From Dehalococcoidia bacterium (lineage in GTDB: Bacteria; Chloroflexota; Dehalococcoidia; SpSt-223), in the NCBI GenBank assembly GCA_025054935.1, contig JANWZD010000001.1:451008-515007 (forward strand): a stretch of DNA of 64,000 nucleotides, in the 5' to 3' direction. Both the position numbers and the translations under genes were made by a program. Below, one piece after another: positions 50,501 through 58,997 of this stretch. Position 1 is the stretch's first letter. Each line of letters opens with the position of its first letter. The notes under the pieces were generated by a model. It made no database searches. It was not told where the DNA came from and saw only the letters and a program-made list of their open reading frames with translations.

Positions 50501-51613
50501 ATGCCCGAAACGCACGACGTCATCATCGTAGGAGCGGGCGCGGCCGGGCTTGGCTGCGCGAAGGTGCTGGCAGACCTTGGCATTGAACATCTGGTTGTCG
50601 ACCGCTACGGCGTCGGCGCATCATTCCGGCGCTGGCCTGAAGGGATGCGCTTCATTACGCCATCGTTCACCAGCAACCAATTCGGCCTTCTCGACCTCAA
50701 TGCGATTGCGCTCAACACCTCGCCCGCCTACTCCCTGCGCCGAGAGCATCCTAGCGGCCCGCTCTACGCCGCCTTCCTTGAGGCGTTTGCGGAGCGGTTC
50801 GCACTCCCAGTGCGAAGCGCGGTCGAGGTGAAAACTGTTCTCCCCTTGTCGGGCGGCGGCTTCGAACTGGTCACCAGCCGCGGCCCGCTGCACGCTGGGT
50901 TTGTGATCTGGGCAGCGGGAGAGTTCCAGTACCCGCGGCGCCACCCCTTCCCCGGAGCGGAGCACTGCCTTCATAACGCGCTCGTCTCCTCTTGGTCGCA
51001 GCTGCCCGGCGACAGCTTCATCGTCATCGGCGGCTACGAAAGCGGGGTCGACGCCGCCATTCAGCTGAGCCGGCTGAACAAGCGGGTCACCGTCCTCGAA
51101 CGGAAGCCCTCCATCGACCCCGACTCGAGCGACCCGAGCGTCACGCTGTCGCCTTACACCGCCGAGCGCTTAGCGCGCGCGCAGGCGGCCGGCCGTCTCG
51201 AGATCGTCACGGGAGCCGAAGTGACCGCAGTCGAGCGCCAAGGGCGCAGCTGGACCGTCTCCGCTGCCGACGGCAGGGTCTGGACCTCCCCTACCCGTCC
51301 GATCCTCGCCACGGGCTTTGAGGGAAGCCTGACGCTGATCGCCGACCTCTTCGAATGGAGCGAGGCGGGCACAGCCGTGTTGACGGCAGAAGATGAGTCG
51401 ACGCGGACGCCCGGGCTCTTTGTCGCTGGGCCGATGGTTCGCCATGGAGATGTCATCTTCTGCTTTATCTATAAGTTCCGGCAGCGTTTTGCCGTGATCG
51501 CGAACGCAATCGCGCGGCGGCTCGGCGTCGACACATCCATCTTGGAGCTCTACCGCCAGCGCGGGATGTATCTGGACGACCTGTCGTGCTGCGCTGAGCA
51601 ATGCGCCTGCTGA
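50501..51613 (+). CDS. FAD-dependent pyridine-nucleotide oxidoreductase with Cys-rich C terminus
   Basis: This 370-residue flavoprotein has an FAD Rossmann motif VGAGAAGLGCA at residues 11-21, a second dinucleotide motif VIGGYESGVDAA near residue 180, and ATGFEG plus PGLFVAGPMV in the C-terminal FAD segment. It is like the thioredoxin reductase/FMO-like two-dinucleotide fold but lacks the CxxC redox pair of thioredoxin reductases. The last residues are CCAEQCAC, with Cys363, 364, 368 and 370, which could bind a metal or undergo thiol exchange. ATG at 50501 after GGGGGAAGCA. The palindrome upstream suggests specific control, perhaps by metal or redox state. Confidence 0.85.
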   Translation: MPETHDVIIVGAGAAGLGCAKVLADLGIEHLVVDRYGVGASFRRWPEGMRFITPSFTSNQFGLLDLNAIALNTSPAYSLRREHPSGPLYAAFLEAFAERFALPVRSAVEVKTVLPLSGGGFELVTSRGPLHAGFVIWAAGEFQYPRRHPFPGAEHCLHNALVSSWSQLPGDSFIVIGGYESGVDAAIQLSRLNKRVTVLERKPSIDPDSSDPSVTLSPYTAERLARAQAAGRLEIVTGAEVTAVERQGRSWTVSAADGRVWTSPTRPILATGFEGSLTLIADLFEWSEAGTAVLTAEDESTRTPGLFVAGPMVRHGDVIFCFIYKFRQRFAVIANAIARRLGVDTSILELYRQRGMYLDDLSCCAEQCAC

Positions 51614-51631
51614 TTGGAAGCGACCCAACGC

Positions 51632-51637
51632 TATAAT
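51632..51637 (+). promoter_or_regulatory. -10 box TATAAT for the UDP-sugar dehydrogenase gene
   Basis: A perfect TATAAT 26 nt before the ATG at 51664, leaving a short leader with a GAAGGATGGGAG ribosome site. No clear -35. Confidence 0.6.
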
Positions 51638-51663
51638 CGAGCCACTTTGGCGAAGGATGGGAG

Positions 51664-53004
51664 ATGGAGTTCGCCGATCGGGTTCGCGCTCGCGAAGCGG
51701 TGATGGCGGTAGTCGGCTTAGGCTATGTGGGGCTCCCCCTCGCCACCGCCCTTGCGCGGCTCGGTTTCCCGACACTCGGCATCGATATCGACGCCGAGCG
51801 CGTTGCGTGCGTGAACGCCGGCATGCCCTACCTCGCCGATGTTAGCGCCGACGAACTCGGTCCGCCAGTCCGCGAAGGCAAGCTGCGCGCCACGACGAAC
51901 TACGCCCGTCTCGTCGACACCGATGTCATCTTCATCTGCGTCCCGACCCCGATCAAGCCAAACAAGTCGCCGGACTTGTCCTATGTCACGGCGGCCGCCC
52001 GCGAGATCGCCTCTCGGCTTCGCCGCGGGCAGCTGATCATCCTCCAGAGCACCACCCACCCGGGAACGACCGAGGAGGAGGTGCTGCCCCTTCTCGAAGA
52101 GAGCGGGCTCAAGGCGGGCACCGACTTCCATCTGGCCTTTGTGCCGGAGCGGATCAACCCCGGCGACAAGCACTACTCCATCGCCAACACGCCCAAGGTG
52201 GTGGGCGGCTACACGCCGACCTGCACGGAGCTGGCTGCGATAGTGATGGAGCAGTTCGGCGCGAGGGTGATGCGCGTCTCTTCGCCCCGCGTCGCTGAAA
52301 TGTCGAAACTGCTGGAGAACATCTTCCGGTCGGTCAACATCTCCCTCGTCAATGAGATGGCGCTGCTTGCGGAGCGAATGCGCATCGACTTCTGGGAAGT
52401 GATTGAGGCGGCGTCGACCAAGCCGTTCGGCTTTATGCCGTTCTATCCCGGCCCTGGCGTGGGAGGGCACTGCATTCCCGTCGACCCGTTCTATCTCTCT
52501 GCAAAAGCGCGCGAGTACGATTTTTCCGCCCGCTTCGTCGAGCTCGCCGCTGAAATCAACCAGATGATGCCCTACCACACCGTGGAGAAGACCGCCAACG
52601 CTCTTGCCAGCCGCGGGCGATCCCTGAACGGCGCTTGGATCCATGTGCTCGGGGTCGCGTTCAAGCGCGATGTCGACGACGCGCGCAATTCGCCCGCCGA
52701 GCGGATCATCGAACTGCTGCTGAACGCAGGCGCCCGGATCACTTACAGTGACCCCCATGTTCCCCGCTTCGCTGTCGGCGGCAGCGCGATCCGGCCGGAG
52801 CGCACAGTACTCCAAGCGGTCGACTTGGCAACGTTCGACCTCTCGGCGCCTGACTGCATCGTGATCGTCACCGCCCATTCTGCTTTCGACATTGATCGGG
52901 TCCTCCGCGAGGCGCGGCTGATCGTCGACTCGATGAACGCGACCGGCAGCATGGGGAGAGGAGACCGGCGCATTTTTGCCATCGGCCGACCGAACCCAGC
53001 GTGA
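51664..53004 (+). CDS. UDP-sugar 6-dehydrogenase (UDP-GlcNAc/ManNAc or UDP-glucose type)
   Basis: At 446 residues it oxidises the C6 hydroxyl of a UDP-hexose to a carboxylate with two NAD+. The NAD motif VGLGYVGLPLA lies near residue 18, EMSKLLENIFRSVNI provides the catalytic Lys/Asn region and GVGGHCIPVDP holds the nucleophile Cys270. GHCIPVDPFYL is the form typical of UDP-HexNAc dehydrogenases (WecC/WbpA side of the family), so UDP-N-acetyl sugar is the better guess than UDP-glucose. It is the first gene of a pair with the WecG-type transferase, which overlaps it. Confidence 0.93.
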   Translation: MEFADRVRAREAVMAVVGLGYVGLPLATALARLGFPTLGIDIDAERVACVNAGMPYLADVSADELGPPVREGKLRATTNYARLVDTDVIFICVPTPIKPNKSPDLSYVTAAAREIASRLRRGQLIILQSTTHPGTTEEEVLPLLEESGLKAGTDFHLAFVPERINPGDKHYSIANTPKVVGGYTPTCTELAAIVMEQFGARVMRVSSPRVAEMSKLLENIFRSVNISLVNEMALLAERMRIDFWEVIEAASTKPFGFMPFYPGPGVGGHCIPVDPFYLSAKAREYDFSARFVELAAEINQMMPYHTVEKTANALASRGRSLNGAWIHVLGVAFKRDVDDARNSPAERIIELLLNAGARITYSDPHVPRFAVGGSAIRPERTVLQAVDLATFDLSAPDCIVIVTAHSAFDIDRVLREARLIVDSMNATGSMGRGDRRIFAIGRPNPA

Positions 53005-53804
53005 TTCGGGGGCGTCGAGTGCTCGGGGTGCGCGTCGACGACGTCACCCCGGACGAGACCATCGCTTTGGCCCAGCAGTTCATCGCCGAACGCCGCCCCC
53101 GCCACATCGTCACGGTCAACCCTGAGTTCGTCATGGAGGCGCGCCGCAACCCGGCGTTCGCGGCGGTGCTGAACGCCGCCGACCTCGCGGTGCCCGACGG
53201 CACGGGCATTGCTTGGGCATGCTGGTACGCCGGGCGGCCGCTTCGGAGCTTAGTGCGCGGCGTCGAGCTCGTCGAAAAGCTGGCCGCCGTTGGCGCAACG
53301 GCAGGATGGCGCCTTTTCCTGCTCGGCGCGGCCGAGGGGGTGGCCGCTGAGGCAGCAGCAGTCCTCCAGCAGCGCTATCCCGGGCTTCAGATCGCGGGCG
53401 TTTTCGCCGGCCGCGCCGGACCCGAGGGTGACGCGGAGACGACTGCCGCCGTGCGCGCGGCCGCCCCTGTCGACCTGCTGCTCGTCGCCTACGGCGCGCC
53501 CGCCCAGGACCTCTGGATCGCGCGGAATGCGGCCCAGCTCGGCATTCCTCTCTCTATCGGCGTCGGCGGCACCTTCGACTATCTGTCCGGCCGGGTGAAA
53601 CGGGCACCGCGCTGGGCGATCCGGCTCGGCTTGGAATGGCTTGTCCGCTTGGTCCGGCAGCCGTGGCGATGGCGGCGGCAGCTAGCGCTCATCGCCTTTG
53701 TCTGGGCAATCCTCACCCAGCGTCGGCCCGTTCGCCTGACTGCCCGCCGTCTCCCCCAAGCGCAGCCCGGGCACGAGCCGCCAGCCAGCCGCGAGCAGCG
53801 GTGA
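53001..53804 (+). CDS. WecG/TagA/CpsF-family glycosyltransferase
   Basis: The 267-residue protein is of the GT26 family. The marks are ILGVxVDDVTPDETI-like start (VLGVRVDDVTPDET), HIVTVNPEFVMEA, the catalytic-region PDGTGIAWA and LVAYGAPAQDLWI with GVGGTFDYLSG. These enzymes transfer N-acetylmannosamine or its uronic acid to a lipid-linked sugar. The upstream dehydrogenase could supply the uronate donor, as in enterobacterial common antigen synthesis, where WecC and WecG cooperate. GTG start overlaps the upstream TGA (GTGA). Confidence 0.92.
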   Translation: MIRGRRVLGVRVDDVTPDETIALAQQFIAERRPRHIVTVNPEFVMEARRNPAFAAVLNAADLAVPDGTGIAWACWYAGRPLRSLVRGVELVEKLAAVGATAGWRLFLLGAAEGVAAEAAAVLQQRYPGLQIAGVFAGRAGPEGDAETTAAVRAAAPVDLLLVAYGAPAQDLWIARNAAQLGIPLSIGVGGTFDYLSGRVKRAPRWAIRLGLEWLVRLVRQPWRWRRQLALIAFVWAILTQRRPVRLTARRLPQAQPGHEPPASREQR

Positions 53805-53834
53805 CCGCCTCTTCGCTCGAGGAAATTCACCGTC

Positions 53835-53863
53835 TTGACTTGCGGGCAAGCAAGCGTCATAGT
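53835..53863 (+). promoter_or_regulatory. promoter TTGACT-17-CATAGT
   Basis: TTGACT at 53835-53840 and CATAGT at 53858-53863, with a 17-nt spacer, upstream of the proline-rich secreted protein gene. The start codon is 72 nt further on. Confidence 0.6.
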
Positions 53864-53935
53864 GCAGAACGAAGCTGCCGAGTCGGCTCGCTGCTGGCGC
53901 CCATCGTTGTTGGCCACTGGCCGAAAGGAGTCGCT

Positions 53936-55354
53936 GTGGCATCAAAACGGCATCTCGCGCTATTCCTCGCCTCCCGAGGTCCAGCCGCGGCTCGATTGCT
54001 TTCGACGGCGCTGGTTGTCGCGCTGCTTGCGGCGTCGATGACCGCCCCTCTCGCTGCGCAGAGCCGCGAGGATTTTCCCGTGGAAGGAGGATGGTTCTAT
54101 ACCCAAACGCGAGGAGGACAGCCTGCTGGCTACGGCTACGCTGTGGTGGACCTCGCCGGCATTCCGATGTGGACTGCCTTCCGCGAGCTGGGCGGGGTCA
54201 CCCGGCTGGGCTATCCGATCTCGCACCGCTTCCTGTGGGATGGCTTCCCCGCGCAAGCGTTTGAGGGCGGCGTACTGCATTGGCGCGCTGATGTCGGCGT
54301 TGTCCAGATCGTCAACGTCATCGACTGGCTCGGCCAGCATGGGTTTGACAACTGGCTGGCCGCGACGTACGGTGCGGCCCCCTCGCTCGACTGGCGGGAT
54401 GACGTTCTGTTCAACTGGGAGGTAGTGAAAGCGCGCCATTTCGCGCTGCTCGATCGGAGCCCACGGATCCGCGAGGCCTATTTCGGGATCGGCGCCGACC
54501 CGGTGACCTACTACGGGCTTCCGCAGTCGGCCGTCGACAATGGGCAGACGTTTGTCGTTCGGATGCAGCGAGCGATTTTCCAAGAGTGGCGGGTTGACAC
54601 TCCGTGGGCACGCGCGGGGACAGTGTTTGTCATCGATGGCGGCGAGATCCTGAAAGAGGCCGGCGTCATCCCGGCGAGCGCCGCAGCGCCGCTCCTGCCG
54701 GGTCCGGCGCTCGCGCTCGCCGGCTTCCCGCCCGTCGCGATCATCCAGCCCCAGCCGCGCGGGACCGGCGTTCGCGCGCCGGCGCCGCCGCCGGACGCTC
54801 TCTGCCCGCCCTATGCCCCCGTGCAGCCATTCCGCCCCAACTGTCGGATCTTGTATGGGTTCCCCCCCGGCTCGCCGGTACCTCCCGGCGGAGTGCCGGC
54901 CGTCGATGCCCCCACGACACCCCCGAGTGCGCTTCCGCCCGCGCCGCCGCCCCCGCCCAGCCTACCCGCCACACCGCCTCCCAGCGCCCTCGTTCCGCCG
55001 GCGGGCGTGATCCCGGCTGCGCCTCCGGCCCTCGGACCGGCAGCGCCCTTCGGCCCGTTCCCCTTCCCTGTGTTTGGCGGATCGTGCACCGGGGATGAGA
55101 CGGTCGAGTTCGTTCCCAATCCCGCGATCGCCGACCGAGAATTCTCGGTCGAAGTCTCTTCGGCGAAGTACACCCTCGGCGTCGGACTGCTGGGACCGGG
55201 CAGCATCCGCCTCCGTGAAGTCGTGGCCGGAGGCAAGGGCACGGTCTGGAAATTCGCGGTCATTGTCCCCGCAGGCACGTGGCAGTACACCTTCGTTCGT
55301 GATGGCGGCGCGAGCGCCTGCGTGACACGCACTGTCGAGGTCGTGCGCCAGTAG
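53936..55354 (+). CDS. secreted proline-rich protein with LGFP-like and C-terminal beta domains
   Basis: GTG at 53936, 5 nt after AGGAG, gives 472 residues. A signal peptide ends near LAAQSREDFP. Residues about 45-270 form a globular part that includes VTRLGYPISHRFLWDG and AFEGGVLHW, resembling LGFP repeats found in surface proteins of actinobacteria and Chloroflexota. A Pro/Ala-rich linker (about 270-370, with PPAPPPPPSLP) leads to a C-terminal Ig-like beta domain with two cysteines (SCTGDETVEF, SACVTRTVEV) that may form a disulfide. It probably binds or spans the cell envelope. No catalytic motif. Confidence 0.85.
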   Translation: MASKRHLALFLASRGPAAARLLSTALVVALLAASMTAPLAAQSREDFPVEGGWFYTQTRGGQPAGYGYAVVDLAGIPMWTAFRELGGVTRLGYPISHRFLWDGFPAQAFEGGVLHWRADVGVVQIVNVIDWLGQHGFDNWLAATYGAAPSLDWRDDVLFNWEVVKARHFALLDRSPRIREAYFGIGADPVTYYGLPQSAVDNGQTFVVRMQRAIFQEWRVDTPWARAGTVFVIDGGEILKEAGVIPASAAAPLLPGPALALAGFPPVAIIQPQPRGTGVRAPAPPPDALCPPYAPVQPFRPNCRILYGFPPGSPVPPGGVPAVDAPTTPPSALPPAPPPPPSLPATPPPSALVPPAGVIPAAPPALGPAAPFGPFPFPVFGGSCTGDETVEFVPNPAIADREFSVEVSSAKYTLGVGLLGPGSIRLREVVAGGKGTVWKFAVIVPAGTWQYTFVRDGGASACVTRTVEVVRQ

Positions 55355-55388
55355 CGTCCCCCTCCCCCTGCACCCGGCGCGCATCCGG

Positions 55389-55419
55389 CAGGACGGCCGC
55401 AGGCGGTGCGGCCGTCCTG
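55389..55419. terminator. 12-bp hairpin after the proline-rich protein gene
   Basis: CAGGACGGCCGC, a 7-nt loop, and the exact reverse complement GCGGCCGTCCTG. It lies 35 nt after the stop. No U tract follows on either strand, so it may act as a pausing or mRNA-end hairpin rather than a standard terminator. Confidence 0.45.
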
Positions 55420-55585
55420 AACCTCGGCGGTGGCGCCCGGTCGGAAGAGGCAAAGCGCCCCCCGCTCGTCTCCCGCGGCACCTCAGCAGCCTGAGACCCG
55501 GAAGTACCCCCTTCCTCTGCGCCGCCAAGGGGATGGCCGGCTCGAACTTGTCTGCCGCCTCGTGCTACGCTGAAAACGAGGCACC

Positions 55586-56503
55586 ATGAACCGAGTTCGG
55601 CACCTCGTCTACCTCGTGCGAGCGACCATAGACGCCTATAACCGGGCGCGAGGCGCGCGGATGGCGGCAGCGGTCGCCTATTCGGCGATCTTCTCCCTCG
55701 CGCCGCTGCTGGTGATCGCCGTCGGCGTCGCCGGCTTCTTTGTCGGCGCCGAGACCGCCCAGGCCCAAATCTACGCGCAGGTCGCTCAGGCGACCAACAC
55801 CGAGGTTGCGGATCTCGTCCTCCGGCTGCTCGAGCCGACGCGCCGCCCGACAAACAACATCCTCGCAACCGCAGTCGGGCTCGGCGCGCTGCTCTGGGGC
55901 GCAACGAACATGTTCGTCCAGATCCGCGACGCCATCAACGACATCTGGGGGATCCCTCCGCCGCAGGGGCTCGCCGTTCTCGCCTTCCTCCGCCGCTATG
56001 GTCTCTCGATGCTCCTTGTCTTCGCAGCTGGCGCCCTCTTTCTGGTGATGATCGTCGCCTCCGCCTCTGTCAGCCAGATTCATGCCTGGCTCGGCTTCGA
56101 GCGGCTGTTCGAGGGGTGGTTTGTGCGGCTGTCCGAAACCGCGCTCACCTTTCTCCTCGCTACCTGTCTCTTCATGCTCATCTACCGCGTGACGCCGGAC
56201 CGGCTCATCCCCTGGCGCGACACCATCGTCGGGGCCATTGCCACCGCCTCTCTCTTCTCGGTCGGCAAGTTTCTCCTCGCCCAATACCTCACCTACTTCG
56301 CCCCCGGCTCCGCCTATGGCGCAGCCGGAGCGCTGGTCGTGCTTCTCATCTGGATCCAGTTCTCCGCTCAGATCTTCTTCTTCGGCGCAACGCTCACCTA
56401 TGTCTGGAGCCAGCATCGGCACGCTGTTGTTCAGGATGAGGCGGGCCTGACGCCGCTGACGCGCTCCGACGACAGTCAAGTCCCCGCCCCTGACGCGAGA
56501 TAG
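55586..56503 (+). CDS. YihY/BrkB-family inner membrane protein
   Basis: The 305-residue protein has six transmembrane helices and the conserved beginning of the family, AYNRARGARMAAAVAYSAIFSLAPLL in shorter form AVAYSAIFSLAPLLVIAVG, and later LLWGATNMFVQIRDAIND and a Gly/Ala-rich last helix region (GSAYGAAGALVVLLIWI). The C-terminal WSQHRH end is cytoplasmic. Members are inner membrane proteins of uncertain transport function; the old names as RNase BN or virulence factor are not supported. ATG at 55586 with CGAGG upstream. It converges on the DUF5671 protein gene. Confidence 0.92.
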   Translation: MNRVRHLVYLVRATIDAYNRARGARMAAAVAYSAIFSLAPLLVIAVGVAGFFVGAETAQAQIYAQVAQATNTEVADLVLRLLEPTRRPTNNILATAVGLGALLWGATNMFVQIRDAINDIWGIPPPQGLAVLAFLRRYGLSMLLVFAAGALFLVMIVASASVSQIHAWLGFERLFEGWFVRLSETALTFLLATCLFMLIYRVTPDRLIPWRDTIVGAIATASLFSVGKFLLAQYLTYFAPGSAYGAAGALVVLLIWIQFSAQIFFFGATLTYVWSQHRHAVVQDEAGLTPLTRSDDSQVPAPDAR

Positions 56504-56508
56504 CCGAG

Positions 56509-58122
56509 TTACGGCGAAGCGTCAGCGAGGGGAGAGGGCTCGCCCGGCGGGGCAGACCCGCTCCTCGCCGTCTCCGCCGCAACCCGATCGAAGAGACGAC
56601 GGAGCGTGGCAAGGTCGCCTGTCAGTTCGCGAACTGGCTGTCCGTCCGGGGCGATGAGGCAAAGCCGGGCTTGCTGCACGACCGGCTGCGGCGCGCGCGG
56701 AGCGCGCTCAGCGTCAATGCGGAGGATCCGCCACTGATAGCCCGCCACGCCGGCGCTCACGCTGAGCACCGCCAGCGCCCGGACGAGGTCGGGCAGCGTC
56801 TCAACGGGGAGGCGGACGGCGAGTGCTAGCGCCGCGAACTGATAGACGGCGGCTGCGCCGGCGATGAGAGCAGCAAGGACCGCGCCAATCAGCCCGAGAT
56901 AGAGGTAGAGCCGGCGCGAGAGCGAACTCGCTTCGCTGGGATCAACCCTCGGCCGCCAGACGACCAGCCAGACGGGGAACGCCACGATACCGAGGGTGAC
57001 AAAGAAGCTGAGCTGCTCGCGCCACGTTCCCGACTCGCGCAACGTTGCCGACGTCAGGAGATCGCCTATCGTCCAAAGCATGCCGGCGAGGCCGACGGCA
57101 AGCAGCCCCAAGGCAACGAGGGCGACCAGATAGCGATACAGCCGCCGAACGCCGCGCCGCCGCGGGGAGTCCTCGGCGCCCGCAACAGTGTGGCGGAGAG
57201 CGCGGAGGTGGAACACCCACGCCGTGCCGTAGACGAGGGCGACAGCGAAAGGCCCCGCAAGCAGCTGGGGCAGCGACCCCGGCAGCCCTCCCGGGGCAGC
57301 CACCCCGAGAAGGCGGCTGATCAGAACAAACAGCACCTGACCCGCCTGCACGAGCGTCATGACCACAGCGACGCCGATCACGGCAAGGAGATACACGGTG
57401 CGCAGCACCGAGCGGCGGTCGTCGTCGCCGATTGGACCGGCAGAAGTCCAGCTCCACTGCCCTGCCCAGATGAGGAGACCGACAAGCGCCGGGCCGACGG
57501 CGTCGATCACGTCGGCCTGTCCGCCAACGGCCGGCGACCCGACGACGAGCGCAAAGAAGAAGCGCACGAGGGTCGCCGAGGCAGTGAGGAGGAGCAGCAG
57601 CGCCCAAAACGCTGTCCCGTAGCTATACCAGCGCCGGAGGGTCGCCGCCGCGGCCGTCTCGCCCACCGCCTCTCGGTCGCGAGCGGCAATGGTCCAGTGA
57701 TATCCCCAGATGACCGCGGCCACCCCAAGCGCCGGCAGCAGCTCGAACACGTGCGGTGCCCCCGGAACCGGGAGCGAGGCGAGCGCGGCGGCAAGCGCCC
57801 TGACAAGGTGGCTGGCGTTGTACGCCAGCGCGATCATCGCAAGCGCGAGCGTCCCGTAGAGAAAGAGGCGGCGCAGGGCAGCAGCCCGCTCGCTCGGGTC
57901 GCGAGCGGCAAGGCGCGTCGCGAGCGTCCAATGGACGGTCCAGACAATGAGCGCGACAAGGGTGACGCCGACAGCGCGCGCGACCTGCTCGCGAACGACG
58001 GCGGCCGCCGTCTGGCTGACGAGGAAGAGCAGGCTCTGGAGGAGCGTCGCCACCCCCCACGCCAGCATCGCGAGACTGACGGCACTCACGAGGTAGAGAT
58101 AGACGCGCCGAACGGTCTGCAC
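56509..58122 (-). CDS. DUF5671 membrane protein with six tandem repeats
   Basis: The 537-residue protein is made of six tandem copies of a membrane module of about 80 residues, each opening with an R-R-x-Y/F-x-Y type signature: VRRVYLYL, LRRLFLYG, LRRWYSYG, LRTVYLLA, VRRLYRYL and SRRLYLYL. Each copy has two to three helices. The last 90 residues are soluble. The modules match DUF5671, whose function is unknown. GTG at 58122 follows GGGAGGTAGTTC and lies 3 nt after the stop of the small NTF2-like protein gene, so the two form an operon. Confidence 0.85.
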   Translation of the reverse strand: MQTVRRVYLYLVSAVSLAMLAWGVATLLQSLLFLVSQTAAAVVREQVARAVGVTLVALIVWTVHWTLATRLAARDPSERAAALRRLFLYGTLALAMIALAYNASHLVRALAAALASLPVPGAPHVFELLPALGVAAVIWGYHWTIAARDREAVGETAAAATLRRWYSYGTAFWALLLLLTASATLVRFFFALVVGSPAVGGQADVIDAVGPALVGLLIWAGQWSWTSAGPIGDDDRRSVLRTVYLLAVIGVAVVMTLVQAGQVLFVLISRLLGVAAPGGLPGSLPQLLAGPFAVALVYGTAWVFHLRALRHTVAGAEDSPRRRGVRRLYRYLVALVALGLLAVGLAGMLWTIGDLLTSATLRESGTWREQLSFFVTLGIVAFPVWLVVWRPRVDPSEASSLSRRLYLYLGLIGAVLAALIAGAAAVYQFAALALAVRLPVETLPDLVRALAVLSVSAGVAGYQWRILRIDAERAPRAPQPVVQQARLCLIAPDGQPVRELTGDLATLRRLFDRVAAETARSGSAPPGEPSPLADASP

Positions 58123-58125
58123 GAA

Positions 58126-58572
58126 CTACCTCCCGGGACGATCGGGGAAAAACGGCTCGGGGGGCGCGGAGATGCGCCACCGCCCGCCTTCTAGAAGCAG
58201 GCCTGCCGTCTCAGTCGTCGCCTGCCGCGGCCCGAAGAGCCCGCCCTCCGAGAGATAGACCACCGGCACCCGGGCGACCATTCCGTCGACAGCCGCTTGG
58301 CCTACTTCGTAGCGGCGCCGGTCGTTCTGGAGGAACGAGGCCAGTCGGATGAACTCGTCACGGGAGACCCGGGCGCGCAGGTCGGAGGAAAGCAGTTCGT
58401 AGGCGCGGTCTTGATCGCCTTCGCGGAGCGACCGGAGATAGAGCACAACCACGCCGCGCGGGGTGGTGTCGTCTCCCGGTTCGCCGCGCCCGCCCCCAAG
58501 GGCGACCACCGCAACGCTCAGGACGACAAGCCCGAGCACGACAGCCACCACCCCCGCCGTAAAACGGTCCAC
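58126..58572 (-). CDS. membrane-anchored NTF2-like small protein
   Basis: The 148-residue protein has one N-terminal transmembrane helix (VVAVVLGLVVLSVAVVALGG) and an outside domain with the pattern of DUF4878/NTF2-like folds: VLYLRSLREGDQDRAYELLS, a VDGMVARVPVVYL strand and GGRWRISAPPEPFF at the end. Such domains bind peptides or small molecules; none is known here. GTG at 58572 after AGAGGA. It is coupled to the DUF5671 gene, so the two proteins may be partners. Confidence 0.8.
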   Translation of the reverse strand: MDRFTAGVVAVVLGLVVLSVAVVALGGGRGEPGDDTTPRGVVVLYLRSLREGDQDRAYELLSSDLRARVSRDEFIRLASFLQNDRRRYEVGQAAVDGMVARVPVVYLSEGGLFGPRQATTETAGLLLEGGRWRISAPPEPFFPDRPGR

Positions 58573-58718
58573 TCCTCTTCGCTCCGATGGCCTGCCGCTC
58601 CTGCTTCGTCGAGACGCGGTGTTCGCGGGTACGATAAGAGCACGCCCGCAGGCGGCCGCCCAAGGGAAGCCGCCTTGCCGCTCACACTCGCTTCGTTACG
58701 CAAGGCAGCAGTGCCGAG

Positions 58719-58877
58719 TTAGCGCCGGAACAATCCCAAAATAGTCTTCCACAGCGGCGGAGGAGGCTCGCATTCGTGGCAGCGTGTCGCGCCGTGGAAC
58801 CGGCAGAACAGGCGGCGACAATCTGGGCAGCGAGCGCCCGCAGGATTCGAACACTTGTAGCACGTCACCGTGTTCAC
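58719..58877 (-). CDS. small B-box-like zinc finger protein
   Basis: GTG at 58877, 4 nt after GGGAGG, encodes 52 residues. They hold CYKC, CPDC, FCRFH and CHEC in succession: seven Cys and two His placed like a double zinc-binding treble (B-box or AN1-like). The tail WKTILGLFRR is amphipathic and could contact a membrane. Bacterial proteins of this kind are usually fused to a longer membrane region; this stand-alone form is short. Function unknown. Confidence 0.68.
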   Translation of the reverse strand: MNTVTCYKCSNPAGARCPDCRRLFCRFHGATRCHECEPPPPLWKTILGLFRR

Positions 58878-58997
58878 GGGCCCTCCCGCTGGGATCGTAG
58901 CAGCCACGCGAGGGGGTGTCACGCTCTCTGCATTGACGGGCGGCCAGCAGACCACTAAGCTCTTTGCATCAGGGAAAATGTGGTATCCCGGGCGAGA

